DNA of 64,000 nt from Scytonematopsis contorta HA4267-MV1 (GTDB lineage Bacteria; Cyanobacteriota; Cyanobacteriia; Cyanobacteriales; Nostocaceae): assembly GCA_019359035.1 (NCBI GenBank), contig JAHHIC010000066.1:124001-188000 (forward strand). Reading direction: 5' to 3'. Shown one piece after another: positions 43,051-52,873 of the stretch. Each line of letters opens with the position of its first letter. Positions within the stretch are counted from its first letter, which is position 1. The notes beneath the pieces are model-generated. The model was not told the DNA's origin and searched no databases. It worked only from the letters and a program-made list of their open reading frames with translations. The translations under genes and the position numbers were made by a program.

Positions 43051-43575
43051 CTACCGATGAATCACAACTGATGTACCAACTCCAGCCCAACTGTACAACC
43101 TTCTAGCGTTATCTGGGCGTAAATTTACACAACCACGGCTAACAGGAGTGCCAAATCGGTTATGCCAGTATGCTCCGTGAATCCCAAAATCCCCGTCGTA
43201 GTACATGGTATGCGGCACATTAGCCATGTTATAACCAGGACCTTGCATCCGAGTTTTTCTCAACTTGGTTTGAATCCGATAAATGCCAGTCGGTGTTGGT
43301 GTCGCTCTTTTACCTGTAGAAACCCTGAATCTTAAAATAGGTGTTTTTCCTTCCCAAGCAACTAGTCTTTGGTCGGAAAGGTCAACTTGAATCCAGCGTT
43401 GCTTAGATTCTTTTAGTTGTTCGATATATCTCCGAGTTCTTGGACTTCTTGATTGTGCTGAGACTTGATTTGTATCCATAGTCACAGCACCCAAGGTTAA
43501 TGCAGCTACTGTAAACAAAACTTTTAAATGCCGCGTCCAATTCGGAACCACCATTGGGAAAATCATGTTTTTCAT
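43051..43575 (-). CDS. L,D-transpeptidase (YkuD family)
   Basis: The 174-residue precursor has an N-terminal signal/anchor segment (HLKVLFTVAALTLGAVTM) and a YkuD domain with WIQVDLSDQRLVAWEG, STGKRATPTPTGIYRI, the catalytic histidine in FGIHGAYW (His133) and the nucleophile in SRGCVNLRP (Cys149). It should cross-link peptidoglycan or attach proteins in the periplasm. ATG 43575 is chosen because GAGGAG lies 10 nt upstream; a GTG at 43596 would overlap that site. The S/T-x-GC motif reads SRGC rather than SHGC, a common variant. Confidence 0.9.
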   Translation of the reverse strand: MKNMIFPMVVPNWTRHLKVLFTVAALTLGAVTMDTNQVSAQSRSPRTRRYIEQLKESKQRWIQVDLSDQRLVAWEGKTPILRFRVSTGKRATPTPTGIYRIQTKLRKTRMQGPGYNMANVPHTMYYDGDFGIHGAYWHNRFGTPVSRGCVNLRPDNARRLYSWAGVGTSVVIHR

Positions 43576-43960
43576 TGCAGATACACTCCTCACCAATTGA
43601 GTTTTTTCTCAAAAAAATTTAAACAATGACAAATTTTCCAACCGATTAAATCAATCAGGTGGAAGTAATTCTAAATACATCCCTAAGTATAACCTGAAAC
43701 ATTTCACTACTAAAAGTAGGATATTACCTATAAAACAAAATTTTTGGGAATGCTTTTGATATAAAATAATTATAAATTAACTGCTCCTACCATTTAATCC
43801 TCTTGTACCTGAGCTAATATCCCAACTGAATGTCTTACTGTCTGTAATACGCATCTAGCTTTTACTTCAGTTGTAGAGGACTTTAAAAAATTATAATAAT
43901 CACAATTTTTCTGCCAAAAGATAAAATTTTATATAACTTGTTGAGTAGTTAGTTATAGAT
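43576..43960. other. AT-rich intergenic region
   Basis: About 385 bp upstream of the L,D-transpeptidase gene with no supportable coding frame or RNA structure. Confidence 0.5.
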
Positions 43961-45727
43961 TTAAACTCCAGTAGATGCGCTTATTTTTATGGGAATTTCG
44001 ATGACAAACTCCGCACCATTCCCAGGAGAGGAAATACACTGAAAGTTGCCAACATGAAGTTTAGTTACAATTTGGTAACAAATAGACAAACCCATGCCAG
44101 TACCCTTACCGGGTGCTTTAGTGGTGAAAAAGGGGTCAAATACTCTTTTTCTCAGAGCTTCAGGCATTCCCAATCCGTTGTCAGCAATGCGGATTATTAC
44201 ACGGTCGTAAGAAAGCATTTCAGTACGGATAGAAATTTGGGGATTTGTAATTAATCCAAGGGTGTTTGCTGTTGACTCCCGTAAAGCCTCGATAGCATTG
44301 CTTAAAATATTCAGAAAGACTTGATTTAGTTGTCCCGGATAACACTCTACCAAGGAAAGATTTCCATATTCCTTAATCACCTCGATAACAGGATAATTTA
44401 CAGCAGCTTTGAGTCGATTTTGCAAAATCATTAAAGTACTGTCTATTCCCTCGTGAATATTTACCTTTTTGGATTCAGACTCATCCATACGAGAAAAGTT
44501 GCGGAGTTCAAGAACAATTTTTTTGATACGCTCTGTACCAACTTTCATTGAAGATAATAATTTTGGTAAATCTTGCATCACGAAATCTAAGTCTATAATT
44601 TCTATTGCTTCTTGAATTTCGGAATTTGGATGAGGATAATGTTTTTGATACTTTTCGATTAAAGCAAACAAATCATAAATATAATCTTTTGCATGAGCTA
44701 AATTACCATGAATAAAGCTAACTGGATTATTGATTTCGTGAGCGACTCCAGCGACGAGTTGACCGAGAGAGGACATTTTTTCGCTTTGAATTAGCTGCAC
44801 TTGCATACGTTGTAATTCAGCTAAAGCATTTTCTAAATCTTGCGCTTTTTGCTTTAATTGATTTCTTCCTTGTTGTAAGATATCATCAGCATTTTTGCGG
44901 GAGGTAATATCGGTTATTGTGACCACTAGCTGAGAAATTTTCCCTGTGTTGTCCTTGAGAGGAGTTATTGTCTGTTGCCACCAAGTAATTTTACTCTCAA
45001 AAAGCAATTGTTCTTCAAAATAAATAGTTTTATCTTTATTAACAGATTCTTTATAGCGTCTTCGATGAGGTTCCAATACTTTATTTAAATTTTCTAAGAT
45101 AGTTTTACCTACAAGAGTATCTACAGGTAATGGACTAATTTTTGCTAATGTAGGGTTGAAAGCAACGTAACGAAAATCTGCACCATCATCCAAAACATCT
45201 AGCAGCATAATGCCGTAGTCTAAACCATCCCAAATGCTTTGCAAAAATTGGGTCTGTTGAGAAAATTTTTTTTCGCTTTGTTTGCGTTCATTAATATCTA
45301 AAATAACTCCATCTAAATAGAGTATATTTCCGTTTTCGTCAAAAACCCCTTGCCCTCTTTCATTAACCCATCTTATAGTTCCATCTGCGTGACAAATTCG
45401 ATAATCAACAACATAAGGTTGCTTTTTCCTTATCCCTATTTCAATAATCTGGCTAACAAGTTGTTGGTCATCGGGATGAATAATACTAGCAAACGAACGA
45501 ATCCGGTTTAGGAAAAAGTCACTAGCGGGATAACCAACAAGTTCTTCAATACCCTCACTAATATACTCAGTTGTCCAATTTTCATCACACCGACATCGGT
45601 AGACTACACCCGGAAGATTAGCAAGCATACTTTGAAACATTTCTTCTTTATTTTTTTCAGCCTGAGATGTTTCCAAGCAAGCATGATAGGGGTAGTTATT
45701 TTTTAAGTACAGTGATGAACTAAACAT
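43961..45727 (-). CDS. PAS-domain sensor histidine kinase
   Basis: The 588-residue protein contains a PAS/PAC module at about 30-155 ([41 protein letters not shown]) and a second PAS at about 165-280 ending [15 protein letters not shown] coiled coil (about 285-320) and an HK4-like dimerisation domain follow, with the phosphoacceptor in [17 protein letters not shown] (His330). The ATPase domain shows [34 protein letters not shown] and [13 protein letters not shown]. No membrane segment is found, so it senses a cytoplasmic cue. No response regulator is adjacent. Confidence 0.9.
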   Translation of the reverse strand: MFSSSLYLKNNYPYHACLETSQAEKNKEEMFQSMLANLPGVVYRCRCDENWTTEYISEGIEELVGYPASDFFLNRIRSFASIIHPDDQQLVSQIIEIGIRKKQPYVVDYRICHADGTIRWVNERGQGVFDENGNILYLDGVILDINERKQSEKKFSQQTQFLQSIWDGLDYGIMLLDVLDDGADFRYVAFNPTLAKISPLPVDTLVGKTILENLNKVLEPHRRRYKESVNKDKTIYFEEQLLFESKITWWQQTITPLKDNTGKISQLVVTITDITSRKNADDILQQGRNQLKQKAQDLENALAELQRMQVQLIQSEKMSSLGQLVAGVAHEINNPVSFIHGNLAHAKDYIYDLFALIEKYQKHYPHPNSEIQEAIEIIDLDFVMQDLPKLLSSMKVGTERIKKIVLELRNFSRMDESESKKVNIHEGIDSTLMILQNRLKAAVNYPVIEVIKEYGNLSLVECYPGQLNQVFLNILSNAIEALRESTANTLGLITNPQISIRTEMLSYDRVIIRIADNGLGMPEALRKRVFDPFFTTKAPGKGTGMGLSICYQIVTKLHVGNFQCISSPGNGAEFVIEIPIKISASTGV

Positions 45728-45922
45728 ATGGTATAATAGCTATTTAATATGTTTGTTGGCAGTTTATAAGGAAGTTAAGGACTTAACTAATAGTTAACAT
45801 TGTTACATTTCTCTAAGATTCTTCTATTTATTCAACTATATTTTTATAATTCCCAGATATCTCCCAATAAATAGAATTTTAGTATTTTTATTTCTTGGAA
45901 TTTTTCTATCCTAACTATCGGA

Positions 45923-46567
45923 TTATCCTTTGGTCAAAAGTAAAGTTTTTTGAAGAGCTTTTGCTTTTTGGGTAATCACATCCCAGTTTTCACTGTCCAG
46001 AGAATGCTTGGGGAATAAATCGCTACTTAACCCTACAGCGATAGCTCCGGCTTGTAAAAAATCTTGAGCATTTTCTATAGTCACCCCACCGGTGGGTATT
46101 AAAGGAATATGACCTAGAGGACCCTGTAAACTTTTAATATAGTTTACTCCTCCGACCGCTTGTACGGGAAAAACTTTTACGCAGCTAGCACCGAGTCCCC
46201 ATGCGGTAACGATTTCGGTAGGAGTTAGCGCTCCAGGAACGATAGGAATATTTGAATTAACTGCAGTCTGAATCATTTGGGCTTCTACATGGGGGGTAAA
46301 AATAAACTGCACTCCAGCGTCTATTGCTTGTTGCATCTGTAGTAAATTCAACACAGTTCCGCAACCGATAGTACATTGAGGTAATTCCGAGCGCAGTTTA
46401 GTAATTAACTCCCCCGCTCCATCGCTATTCCAAGTAATTTCAATGAATTGCATTCCCCCAATTGCTACAGCATGAGCCATTTTTAATCCTCGCAACCTGT
46501 TTGAAGTGCGAATAACGGGGATGAAACGGTGTTGTTGTAACAAGGATAACCAAGGAGATGAGGACAT
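45923..46567 (-). CDS. eda: KDPG/KHG aldolase
   Basis: The 214-residue protein is a class I aldolase. It has RFIPVIR (Arg20), the catalytic Glu43 in FIEITW, GCGTVLN, FIFTPH and the Schiff-base lysine Lys131 in ASCVKVFP, followed by IPTGGVT. It cleaves 2-keto-3-deoxy-6-phosphogluconate to pyruvate and glyceraldehyde-3-phosphate in the Entner-Doudoroff pathway, which cyanobacteria use beside glycolysis, and can act on 4-hydroxy-2-oxoglutarate. Length is normal. The dehydratase gene edd is not adjacent. Confidence 0.93.
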   Translation of the reverse strand: MSSSPWLSLLQQHRFIPVIRTSNRLRGLKMAHAVAIGGMQFIEITWNSDGAGELITKLRSELPQCTIGCGTVLNLLQMQQAIDAGVQFIFTPHVEAQMIQTAVNSNIPIVPGALTPTEIVTAWGLGASCVKVFPVQAVGGVNYIKSLQGPLGHIPLIPTGGVTIENAQDFLQAGAIAVGLSSDLFPKHSLDSENWDVITQKAKALQKTLLLTKG

Positions 46568-46797
46568 AATATAGGCTAATTGCTAATGGGTAATTGGTAA
46601 TTAATAATGGGCGATTGGAAATATATTATCAATTAGAGACCGTAATATATACGACCTTTAGATTTTCTGAGATGGTAAATCTATCTTAAGAAAGCCCTTG
46701 TTTTTAAACAATTCATTCATCAGGGAGAGCAAAGTCATCAAATAATTAATTACATTATCTATAAGTAATAAACAAAAACACCTTGTAGGTAAATATT

Positions 46798-47745
46798 ATG
46801 GCTCTTTACAAATTAGAAGACTTTGATACAGATTATCGTAACGCTTTTGATGGTAACGATATTAAAGGAATGAGTGTTTATGTAGAAGGAAGTGACGAAA
46901 AAGTTGGTTCCATCAGCGATGTTTTAGTAGATGAAGAAGGTCGCTTCCGTTATATGGTTGTAGACCTAGGTTTTTGGATTTTTGGAAAGAAAGTATTGTT
47001 GCCAGTAGGTCGTGCTCGTATCGATTACAATTCTGACCGCGTATATGCTATTGGTATGACTCGTCAGCAAGCTGAAGATTTACCTGAGTTTAGCGAACGG
47101 GATGTAGCTGATTATGATTACGAAGAGCGAGTACGTGGTGTATATCGTGGTGGAAATTTAGATGCATCGACTTCTTTAGATGCTTCAGCTCCTTTGGAAG
47201 CAAGAACAGGTGCAGATGCATCTTACTACCAGCCTACAACTAACGCTTATGAAACATCTGCGACTTTAGAACCTGCAGCACCTGTCGCAACTCCAAGCTA
47301 CAATCGCGATACTTATAATTATGCTGAAGAACCTTCTTTGTATGAAATGAATGAGCGTGACCACCAAACGCTGAAACTATACGAAGAAAGACTAGTAGCA
47401 AACAAACAACGTCGCAAAACTGGTGAAGTTGCTGTTGGTAAGCACGTAGAAACAGAAACCGCACGAGTTGCAGTACCTGTAGAAAAAGAACGGGTAGTTA
47501 TTGAAAGAGTCACTCCAACAAATGTTGGTCAAGCAGTTAGCTCTAATGAAGTTGCTTTCCGTGAAGGTGAAGTCGCACGTGTGGAAATCTACGAAGAAAC
47601 TCCTGATATTCGTAAAGAAACTTTTGTACGTGAAGAAGTCAGAGTTTCAAAAGTTGTAGACCATGAAACCGTGGAAAGTCAAGAAACAATTCGTCGTGAA
47701 GAACTGGATGTAAATGCTCCTGGTCTTCCCATTGAAGAACGTTAA
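46798..47745 (+). CDS. PRC-barrel and DUF2382 domain protein (first of pair)
   Basis: Residues about 1-95 are a PRC-barrel (DIKGMSVYVEGSDEKVGSIS, FRYMVVDLGFWIFGKKVLLP). A Ala/Thr/Ser-rich linker follows, then DUF2382 at about 195-310 (LKLYEERLVANKQRRKTGEV, EKERVVIERVTPTN, VREEVRVSKVVDHETVESQE). These proteins are frequent in cyanobacteria and Deinococcus and tend to be induced by desiccation or oxidative stress, but their biochemical role is unknown. The product is acidic and soluble. A second, diverged member follows 121 bp downstream. Confidence 0.85.
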   Translation: MALYKLEDFDTDYRNAFDGNDIKGMSVYVEGSDEKVGSISDVLVDEEGRFRYMVVDLGFWIFGKKVLLPVGRARIDYNSDRVYAIGMTRQQAEDLPEFSERDVADYDYEERVRGVYRGGNLDASTSLDASAPLEARTGADASYYQPTTNAYETSATLEPAAPVATPSYNRDTYNYAEEPSLYEMNERDHQTLKLYEERLVANKQRRKTGEVAVGKHVETETARVAVPVEKERVVIERVTPTNVGQAVSSNEVAFREGEVARVEIYEETPDIRKETFVREEVRVSKVVDHETVESQETIRREELDVNAPGLPIEER

Positions 47746-47749
47746 TAAA

Positions 47750-47812
47750 TAAAGGAAGAGGAAGAAGTAAGGATATTATTTATTCTTATCTTCTTCCTCT
47801 CTTGCCGTTTTT
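47750..47812. repeat. Imperfect hairpin between the DUF2382 genes
   Basis: AGGAAGAGGAAGAAGTAAG and CTTATCTTCTTCCTCT can pair across a short AT loop. It may be a terminator-like or RNA-processing hairpin separating the two related genes. Confidence 0.5.
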
Positions 47813-47866
47813 TTATTCTTGTTTTCCTTTCTTCCCGTTTTTCCTCTTATTCTCCCTTTATTTAAT

Positions 47867-48805
47867 ATGAATACTGCGTATATAAGCGAAAATAACAAAG
47901 CTGCTAATCGACAAGTTCGTATTCATGGTTTGTTAGAAAAATTAAGAAATAAAGTACATAACTTTAACGTTTTTGATAAACATGGCTCTTTAATTGGTGT
48001 GGTAAGAGACGTTATTTTAGATGCAAGTAGTAGACTAAGTTTTCTAGTTTATAAGACAGACTTGGAGTCAAACGTAGGTGCATCTATTATTATTGACGAA
48101 GTTATTGAGGATGAAAAAAAGAATAGTTTTTTACTTCTTAGTAACCATATCAAAAAAATAGATGAATTCAACAAATCATTTATCTTAGATTTGGACAAAT
48201 CTACAATGGAAAATATGTCAGAATACTCACCATCTGCTACACAAAATAATAGTAGTACTCCTACTGCTTCAGAAATATCTCTCAATCAAGATGTCAATAT
48301 TCATGATGCACCGAATAATACACAAGATTTGACTGATTACCAAGATATTCAAAATACTGTTGAACAACATATAATTAGCTTGCTGGGTGAAAGATTAGTT
48401 GTTAATAACACCAAACGTAAAGTTGGTGAAATAATCCTTCGCAAGGAAATTGAAACTCGGATGGTACAAGTTCCTGTCCGCAGAGAAAAGTTAATTGTAG
48501 AACAAGTTGTTTTAGGAGATGAAGCATCTGGAAATAAACAACTAGCAGAAATAGATTTAGGGGAAGTCGAAACACCTAGAACCGAATTAGCTGGGGATAA
48601 TATAAATTCTTTTGATAGTTTTGATAGTAATTTAAGTGTTAGTGGTGAGTTTGATTCTCCAAAAATAGCTAGTTTAATTTTAAATGCTATTGCTCTAGAA
48701 AAAAAACATGGATGCCAAAAAGTACGAGTAACTGTTCTTGTAGAAGATGAGGAACACAAAACAAAATACCAAGAGTGGTTTGCTCGTGCCTCTCATAATG
48801 GGTAA
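47867..48805 (+). CDS. PRC-barrel/DUF2382-like protein (second of pair)
   Basis: The 312-residue product (ATG 47867, MNTAYISENNK) carries a diverged PRC-barrel (VHNFNVFDKHGSLIGVVRDV, SSRLSFLVYKTD) and a shortened DUF2382 unit (ISLLGERLVVNNTKRKVGEI, VPVRREKLIVEQV). It then ends in a different C-terminal domain (PKIASLILNAIALEKKHGCQ, KVRVTVLVEDEEHKTKYQEW). Only one DUF2382 repeat is recognisable, against two or three in the upstream gene. The pair looks like a tandem duplication followed by divergence. The function is unknown; a role in stress is a family-level guess. Confidence 0.75.
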   Translation: MNTAYISENNKAANRQVRIHGLLEKLRNKVHNFNVFDKHGSLIGVVRDVILDASSRLSFLVYKTDLESNVGASIIIDEVIEDEKKNSFLLLSNHIKKIDEFNKSFILDLDKSTMENMSEYSPSATQNNSSTPTASEISLNQDVNIHDAPNNTQDLTDYQDIQNTVEQHIISLLGERLVVNNTKRKVGEIILRKEIETRMVQVPVRREKLIVEQVVLGDEASGNKQLAEIDLGEVETPRTELAGDNINSFDSFDSNLSVSGEFDSPKIASLILNAIALEKKHGCQKVRVTVLVEDEEHKTKYQEWFARASHNG

Positions 48806-48854
48806 TTAGTAATTGGTAATTGATAATTAGTAATGGGTAATATAAATATGTAAA

Positions 48855-48884
48855 CCCGCTTTTTTGCAGAAAAGCGGGCTTTTG
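48855..48884. terminator. Rho-independent terminator
   Basis: Stem CCCGCTTTT/AAAAGCGGG with loop TTGCAG, followed by CTTTTG. It lies about 50 bp after the second DUF2382 gene and about 30 bp from the end of the convergent DUF4330 gene; its A/T symmetry would let it work in both directions. Confidence 0.8.
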
Positions 48885-48910
48885 CTGTCGGCATTTTTTT
48901 AATTTACGGA

Positions 48911-49453
48911 TTACTTGTCTTTCTTTTCTTGCATTCTGATATCGATAGTGGTGGCATTAAAATTATAATTAAAACCGTCTAATTCAATCGGCATACCAAT
49001 TTTTACTTTATTATTACCCAAAACAAACCCATCCTCGGTCTTTTGGGCTTTACCTTCTAAGGTCAAGAGTAAATCTGTACTAAAACTATTTTTTCTGGTA
49101 TCTGGCAATTCTTTTACCGAACCATCAGGTTGAGGAACCATTAAAGTTCTAGATAATGACTTAACATCTTTAATCCCAATCTCACCATAGGGTTGATTGC
49201 GGATAATCACTTTTGTCTTTCCACCTGTTTTAAACCCTTGCTCTTCCATCTGCTTAATGTCGCGTACGTTCAAGCCACGCACAACTAAGTCAACCTCGAT
49301 AGGTACTGACGTAGCTCCGACTTGAGCAACCGAACCTGTTGCTCCAGGAAAAAAGAATATACCAATTATCACGAGCAGAATTACCATTGCTGCTCCAAAA
49401 TCTAGGAGATTTAATTTACCGAACAAGCGACCTTTTGAATCTAAAATAGCCAT
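48911..49453 (-). CDS. DUF4330 membrane-anchored protein
   Basis: The 180-residue product starts MAILDSKGRLFGKLNLLDFG, has one membrane helix (AAMVILLVIIGIFFF) and a soluble beta-rich domain (VDLVVRGLNVRDIKQMEEQG, TKVIIRNQPYGEIGIKDVKS, FSTDLLLTLEGKAQKTEDGF, NKVKIGMPIELDGFNY). This is the DUF4330 family, widespread in cyanobacteria. The soluble part should lie on the periplasmic side. ATG 49453 matches the family start, whereas a TTG at 49468 only lengthens it. The function is unknown. It is divergent from the M48 protease gene. Confidence 0.85.
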   Translation of the reverse strand: MAILDSKGRLFGKLNLLDFGAAMVILLVIIGIFFFPGATGSVAQVGATSVPIEVDLVVRGLNVRDIKQMEEQGFKTGGKTKVIIRNQPYGEIGIKDVKSLSRTLMVPQPDGSVKELPDTRKNSFSTDLLLTLEGKAQKTEDGFVLGNNKVKIGMPIELDGFNYNFNATTIDIRMQEKKDK

Positions 49454-49697
49454 GAAAATTATTCCCAAACAAAACAGAGTAATTGATTTAAGATTACTTT
49501 TTGCGAGCAGTTTAGCACGACTGCTGCTTTTCGTCCCTGTGATTTATTACAACTTGGCATAAAATAACGGTGATATTTTACACTTCTTATACTTATATGC
49601 GCCTTTCGAGAGAAGCAGATTAGAATGCAACTTAGGAAGGACGATATTCGTCCAATAGTCTTAAGTTCCTTTACTAGCCCCCTTAAACCGGACGATT

Positions 49698-50591
49698 ATG
49701 AATTGGAAAAGCTTTTTTGGCAGCTTTTTTAGCAGCTTTTTTAGCAAAAATTTGCGAGCTTTCCGACGTCGTTGGTTTTATCCAATGGTTTCGGTGGTGG
49801 TCGCTTTAACTCTTTGTCTGACAACAGCCTTACCATCCCGTGCTATAGACTGGTTACCTCTACTTTTACGGGGTGTCCAGGTGATACAACTTTCTAATAT
49901 GTCTCAACGTCAAGAAGTTGAACTTGGTGGACAAATTAATCAACAACTCACCAGCAGAGAAGTTCGTCTTTTCCGCAATCCTCAAGTTAATAGCTATATA
50001 CAACAAATTGGTCAGCGTGTTGCAGCAGTTAGCGACCGTCCTGATTTGCCTTATACCTTTCAGATTGTTGATGATGAAAGTGTTAATGCTTTTACTACAA
50101 TGGGAGGATTTATATATTTAAATACGGGTCTAATAAAAACAGCAGACAATGAAGCACAACTAGCTAGTGTCATTGCCCATGAAATCGGTCATAATGGCGG
50201 AAAACATATGCTGAAGCATATGCAGCGTCAAGCAGTCCAAAATGGTCTATTATCAGTAGCCGGTTTAGACCGTTCTGCGGCAGTGCAATTGGGTATAGAT
50301 TTATTTAGAAATCGTCCCCGTAGTCGAGAAGATGAGTTTGATGCTGACCGTCGAGGGTTTAGAACAATATCACGAGCAGGATATTCTCAGGAAGAAATGG
50401 TAGCCTTTATGAAAAAACTGCAAGCAAAAAGTGGCAGGTCTTCCGCTCCAGCATTTTTGAGTACCCACCCAGCAACAGGAGACCGAGTTACTAGACTACA
50501 AAGCATGGTTAATTCCCAACCCAGCAACAGGCGTGATGGAATAGACGATACCACATATCGCACCAGTCTCCAACCTTTACTTCGCAGGTAA
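49698..50591 (+). CDS. M48-family metallopeptidase, exported
   Basis: The 297-residue precursor has a basic N-terminus and hydrophobic signal (YPMVSVVVALTLCLTTALPSRA, cleavage expected near residue 50). The protease domain contains VIAHEIGHNGGKHM (zinc ligands His161 and His165, catalytic Glu162) and the third-ligand region RSREDEFDADRRGFR. The C-terminal FLSTHPATGDRVTRLQ is typical of BepA/YfgC-type periplasmic M48 peptidases, which assist outer-membrane protein quality control. The N-terminal FFGSFFSSFFSK repeat is encoded by a short tandem DNA repeat. No TPR domain follows. Confidence 0.9.
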   Translation: MNWKSFFGSFFSSFFSKNLRAFRRRWFYPMVSVVVALTLCLTTALPSRAIDWLPLLLRGVQVIQLSNMSQRQEVELGGQINQQLTSREVRLFRNPQVNSYIQQIGQRVAAVSDRPDLPYTFQIVDDESVNAFTTMGGFIYLNTGLIKTADNEAQLASVIAHEIGHNGGKHMLKHMQRQAVQNGLLSVAGLDRSAAVQLGIDLFRNRPRSREDEFDADRRGFRTISRAGYSQEEMVAFMKKLQAKSGRSSAPAFLSTHPATGDRVTRLQSMVNSQPSNRRDGIDDTTYRTSLQPLLRR

Positions 50592-50620
50592 TTGGTAATT
50601 GGTAATTGGTAATTGCCCAC
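50586..50620. repeat. TAATTGGTAATTGG short tandem repeat
   Basis: GTAATTGG units repeat at the stop of the M48 gene; similar strings lie at 46575-46620 and 48804-48838. Confidence 0.7.
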
Positions 50621-50640
50621 TCTTTATTCCCCACTCCCAC

Positions 50641-51402
50641 TTATCTACGTCTTCTAGTACTAACTCCCCTAATTTTGTTGAAGTCAACATCAACTGTGGC
50701 TTCTTCTAAAGATAGAACGCGAACCTCGGATGTGTTAACGTTGGCTTGGTAGACTACGCTATTGGTAACATCAAGTCCCGTCAACCAACCACTTTTTGGG
50801 TGATAAGCACCTGTATCTATACCTAACCAACCAGCACCTCGTGCTATTTTTCCTGGTGTTAGACCGGGTAAAGTAAATGTAATTGTATGACCAATAATAA
50901 TCAACTTATCGGGAAAAATTGGCTCGGTAATCATGTGGAATTCATCGCGTACCCAGCAAAGTTGGTCTGCGGTTTGTTCTGCAACAGGTAATGCTGGGTC
51001 AACACCAGCGTGAACTAACCAAATATCTTCCAAATCAAGGTAAGTAGGCAAACTCTCAAACCATTCCACATGGTCGTGAGGAATTGTTGCTTTTTTATAA
51101 CTAGCTAATGTCGCTTGTCCCCCGCTATACAACCACGCTTGTACAGTGGATGCGGGGATATTATCTTTTTCTGTAATAATACTGAATAACATCTGTTCGT
51201 GGTTACCCAACAAACAGGGGTAGGAGCTGTCTTTGACAAAATTGACTACTTGAGAACTTTGGGGACCTCGGTCAATTAAATCTCCTAAAAAATAAATTTG
51301 GTCTTCACTGCTGGGAGCAATGGTCTCCAGCAATGTCATTAATCCGTCATAATGTCCATGCACATCCCCGATTATAATTCGGCGTGCTTTAGCTTCGTTC
51401 AT
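50641..51402 (-). CDS. PPP-family serine/threonine phosphatase / metallophosphoesterase
   Basis: The 253-residue protein carries the metal-binding signature of PPP phosphatases in order: IIIGDVHGHYDGLMTLL (about 8-24), YFLGDLIDRGPQSSQVV, CLLGNHEQMLF, LVHAGVDP and IIIGHTI. It should be a cytoplasmic Mn-dependent phosphatase acting on phosphoproteins or small dinucleotides; the substrate is not predictable. The tail (LEEATVDVDFNKIRG, VSTRRRR) is basic. It is a single gene, convergent with the M48 protease gene. Confidence 0.9.
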   Translation of the reverse strand: MNEAKARRIIIGDVHGHYDGLMTLLETIAPSSEDQIYFLGDLIDRGPQSSQVVNFVKDSSYPCLLGNHEQMLFSIITEKDNIPASTVQAWLYSGGQATLASYKKATIPHDHVEWFESLPTYLDLEDIWLVHAGVDPALPVAEQTADQLCWVRDEFHMITEPIFPDKLIIIGHTITFTLPGLTPGKIARGAGWLGIDTGAYHPKSGWLTGLDVTNSVVYQANVNTSEVRVLSLEEATVDVDFNKIRGVSTRRRR

Positions 51403-51756
51403 CAGTTTTTTGGTTAAAATAATCTTTGCTTAAAATTTTTGTTACAGTCGGTTCAGTATAAACTACTTCCTGTTTGAAAATAAAGGTAATAATTAGCTAA
51501 GCTTATGAAATTAATAAGACTTTGCCACTTTTAGTTTATGGCAAAGCATTAATCCTAAGATATCAATATATTTACAGATTGCGTGGGATTTAACCTTGAG
51601 AATATCCTCAGTAATTGATGTAATTTATATAAAGACTGCACCAGTAATTACACATAACTGGGAAAATAAATTTCTGGATATGAGCGAGGTAGTTAAACCA
51701 AGCTAGATTACAATTCACAAAAGTAAGTGTTTTAAACGATAAATTAGGATTTTATT
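51403..51756. other. Intergenic region between divergent phosphatase and DUF2470 genes
   Basis: About 354 bp, AT-rich, with no supportable gene. It contains the promoters of both genes. Confidence 0.5.
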
Positions 51757-52044
51757 ATGTCAGATGAATTTTCCACCCAAGTGAGCGACCGTATTTGCAG
51801 CCACATGAATGACGACCATGCAGAAGCTGTTTTGTTGTACGCTCAAGCTTATGCTGGTTTGACAGATGCGTCAGCAGCCAAGATGCTGGCAATCGACGCA
51901 GAGGGTATGAATTTAGACGCACAGGTTCAAGATAAGGCTGTACCAGTCCGTATTAAATTTGACCATGTTTTAGAAAATGCGGAAGATGCTCATCATACTT
52001 TGGTTGCGATGCTAAAACAGGTACGCCAAAAATCTAAGGAGTAG
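51757..52044 (+). CDS. DUF2470-domain protein
   Basis: The 95-residue product is a single DUF2470 domain: ICSHMNDDHAEAVLLYAQAY, MLAIDAEGMNLDAQV, VRIKFDHVLENAEDAHHTLV. The HMNxDH motif is the hallmark. In larger proteins this domain accompanies heme oxygenase-like HugZ folds, and stand-alone plastid and cyanobacterial forms are linked to tetrapyrrole metabolism. Here nothing nearby confirms that role. It is convergent with the Tab2 homologue with 16 bp between the stop codons. Confidence 0.88.
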   Translation: MSDEFSTQVSDRICSHMNDDHAEAVLLYAQAYAGLTDASAAKMLAIDAEGMNLDAQVQDKAVPVRIKFDHVLENAEDAHHTLVAMLKQVRQKSKE

Positions 52045-52060
52045 GTTGTTTGCCAACAGA

Positions 52061-52873
52061 TTAGTCTTCTGATTTTAACAACCAAAAGCCACTATAGGTC
52101 ATTCCAGAATCATCTGGTTGCACTAGTAAAAAATGTAAACCCTGACTTTGCTGCTTGCGTTGTTCAAATAACCTAGCAGCATCTGTCACTTCTTTATCTT
52201 CAAAGGTGACAACAACCCATCTATCTGCTAAGCCAGCTTCTAACACCAACCCATCAGGTGGTCCTGGAACATAGTTTAACGCTACAGATACAGCTTCTTG
52301 CAACCACCGTGCTAGACGCATCGATTGTCTTCCCCCATAAATTATCACACCAGGGACAGCAGTAGTTGACGCTAGACCGAGGTTTATAGGTAAGAGAATT
52401 TCTGGCATTTCTAGGATGGGAATAGGACGTTCGCTAAATACATCCGCAATATCACCTGCTGCTAAGGTCGCAAATCGCCATTCTTGTCCCCAAAGTTTTT
52501 CGGGTAAAGGCATTGGTGGTGCTTTATCTACAGCGATGGGATATTGTTTCTGCTGTAACCATTGCTTTAATGCTGAAGTACGACGGGTAGCTTCTACTTT
52601 TATCCCTAAATTGCGTCCAGCTTGTTCTATTAGACTTAAGGACTGGGAACGAAATACTTGAATTTTGTCTGGGAATTTTCCACCAGCTGCTTGTTGGATT
52701 TTATTGGCAATCCAATTAGAATTTACTTCTGACTGGGGACAGATGGCTTCAAACTGGAAGTTACCAGTTGTGTCACAGATAGATAGTCCCCATAATGTTT
52801 GCCCTGTTTCATCCTTTTGCGGACGCTTGTAAAAGTCTGCTTGCCAAATAACCATCTTTACACACATTTTCAT
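52061..52873 (-). CDS. Tab2/Atab2-family RNA-binding protein
   Basis: The 270-residue protein matches the Tab2/Atab2 family: IWQADFYKRP at the start, GLSICDTTGNFQFEA, LPEKLWGQEWRFATL, NLGLASTTAVPGVIIYGGRQ, SMRLARWLQEA, PDGLVLEAGLADRWVV and the C-terminal YSGFWLLKSED. In plants and algae it promotes translation of photosystem I mRNA. Its ATG overlaps the TGA of the S-formylglutathione hydrolase gene (ATGA at 52870-52873), indicating translational coupling; a later ATG at 52855 (MVIWQADF) is also possible and is closer to the family start. Confidence 0.88.
   Translation of the reverse strand: MKMCVKMVIWQADFYKRPQKDETGQTLWGLSICDTTGNFQFEAICPQSEVNSNWIANKIQQAAGGKFPDKIQVFRSQSLSLIEQAGRNLGIKVEATRRTSALKQWLQQKQYPIAVDKAPPMPLPEKLWGQEWRFATLAAGDIADVFSERPIPILEMPEILLPINLGLASTTAVPGVIIYGGRQSMRLARWLQEAVSVALNYVPGPPDGLVLEAGLADRWVVVTFEDKEVTDAARLFEQRKQQSQGLHFLLVQPDDSGMTYSGFWLLKSED

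Noticed and set aside
42847-43106. Three overlapping plus-strand frames of 68-81 codons
   Set aside because: They consist of GGGGAGT heptamers read in three frames and then the reverse of the L,D-transpeptidase end.
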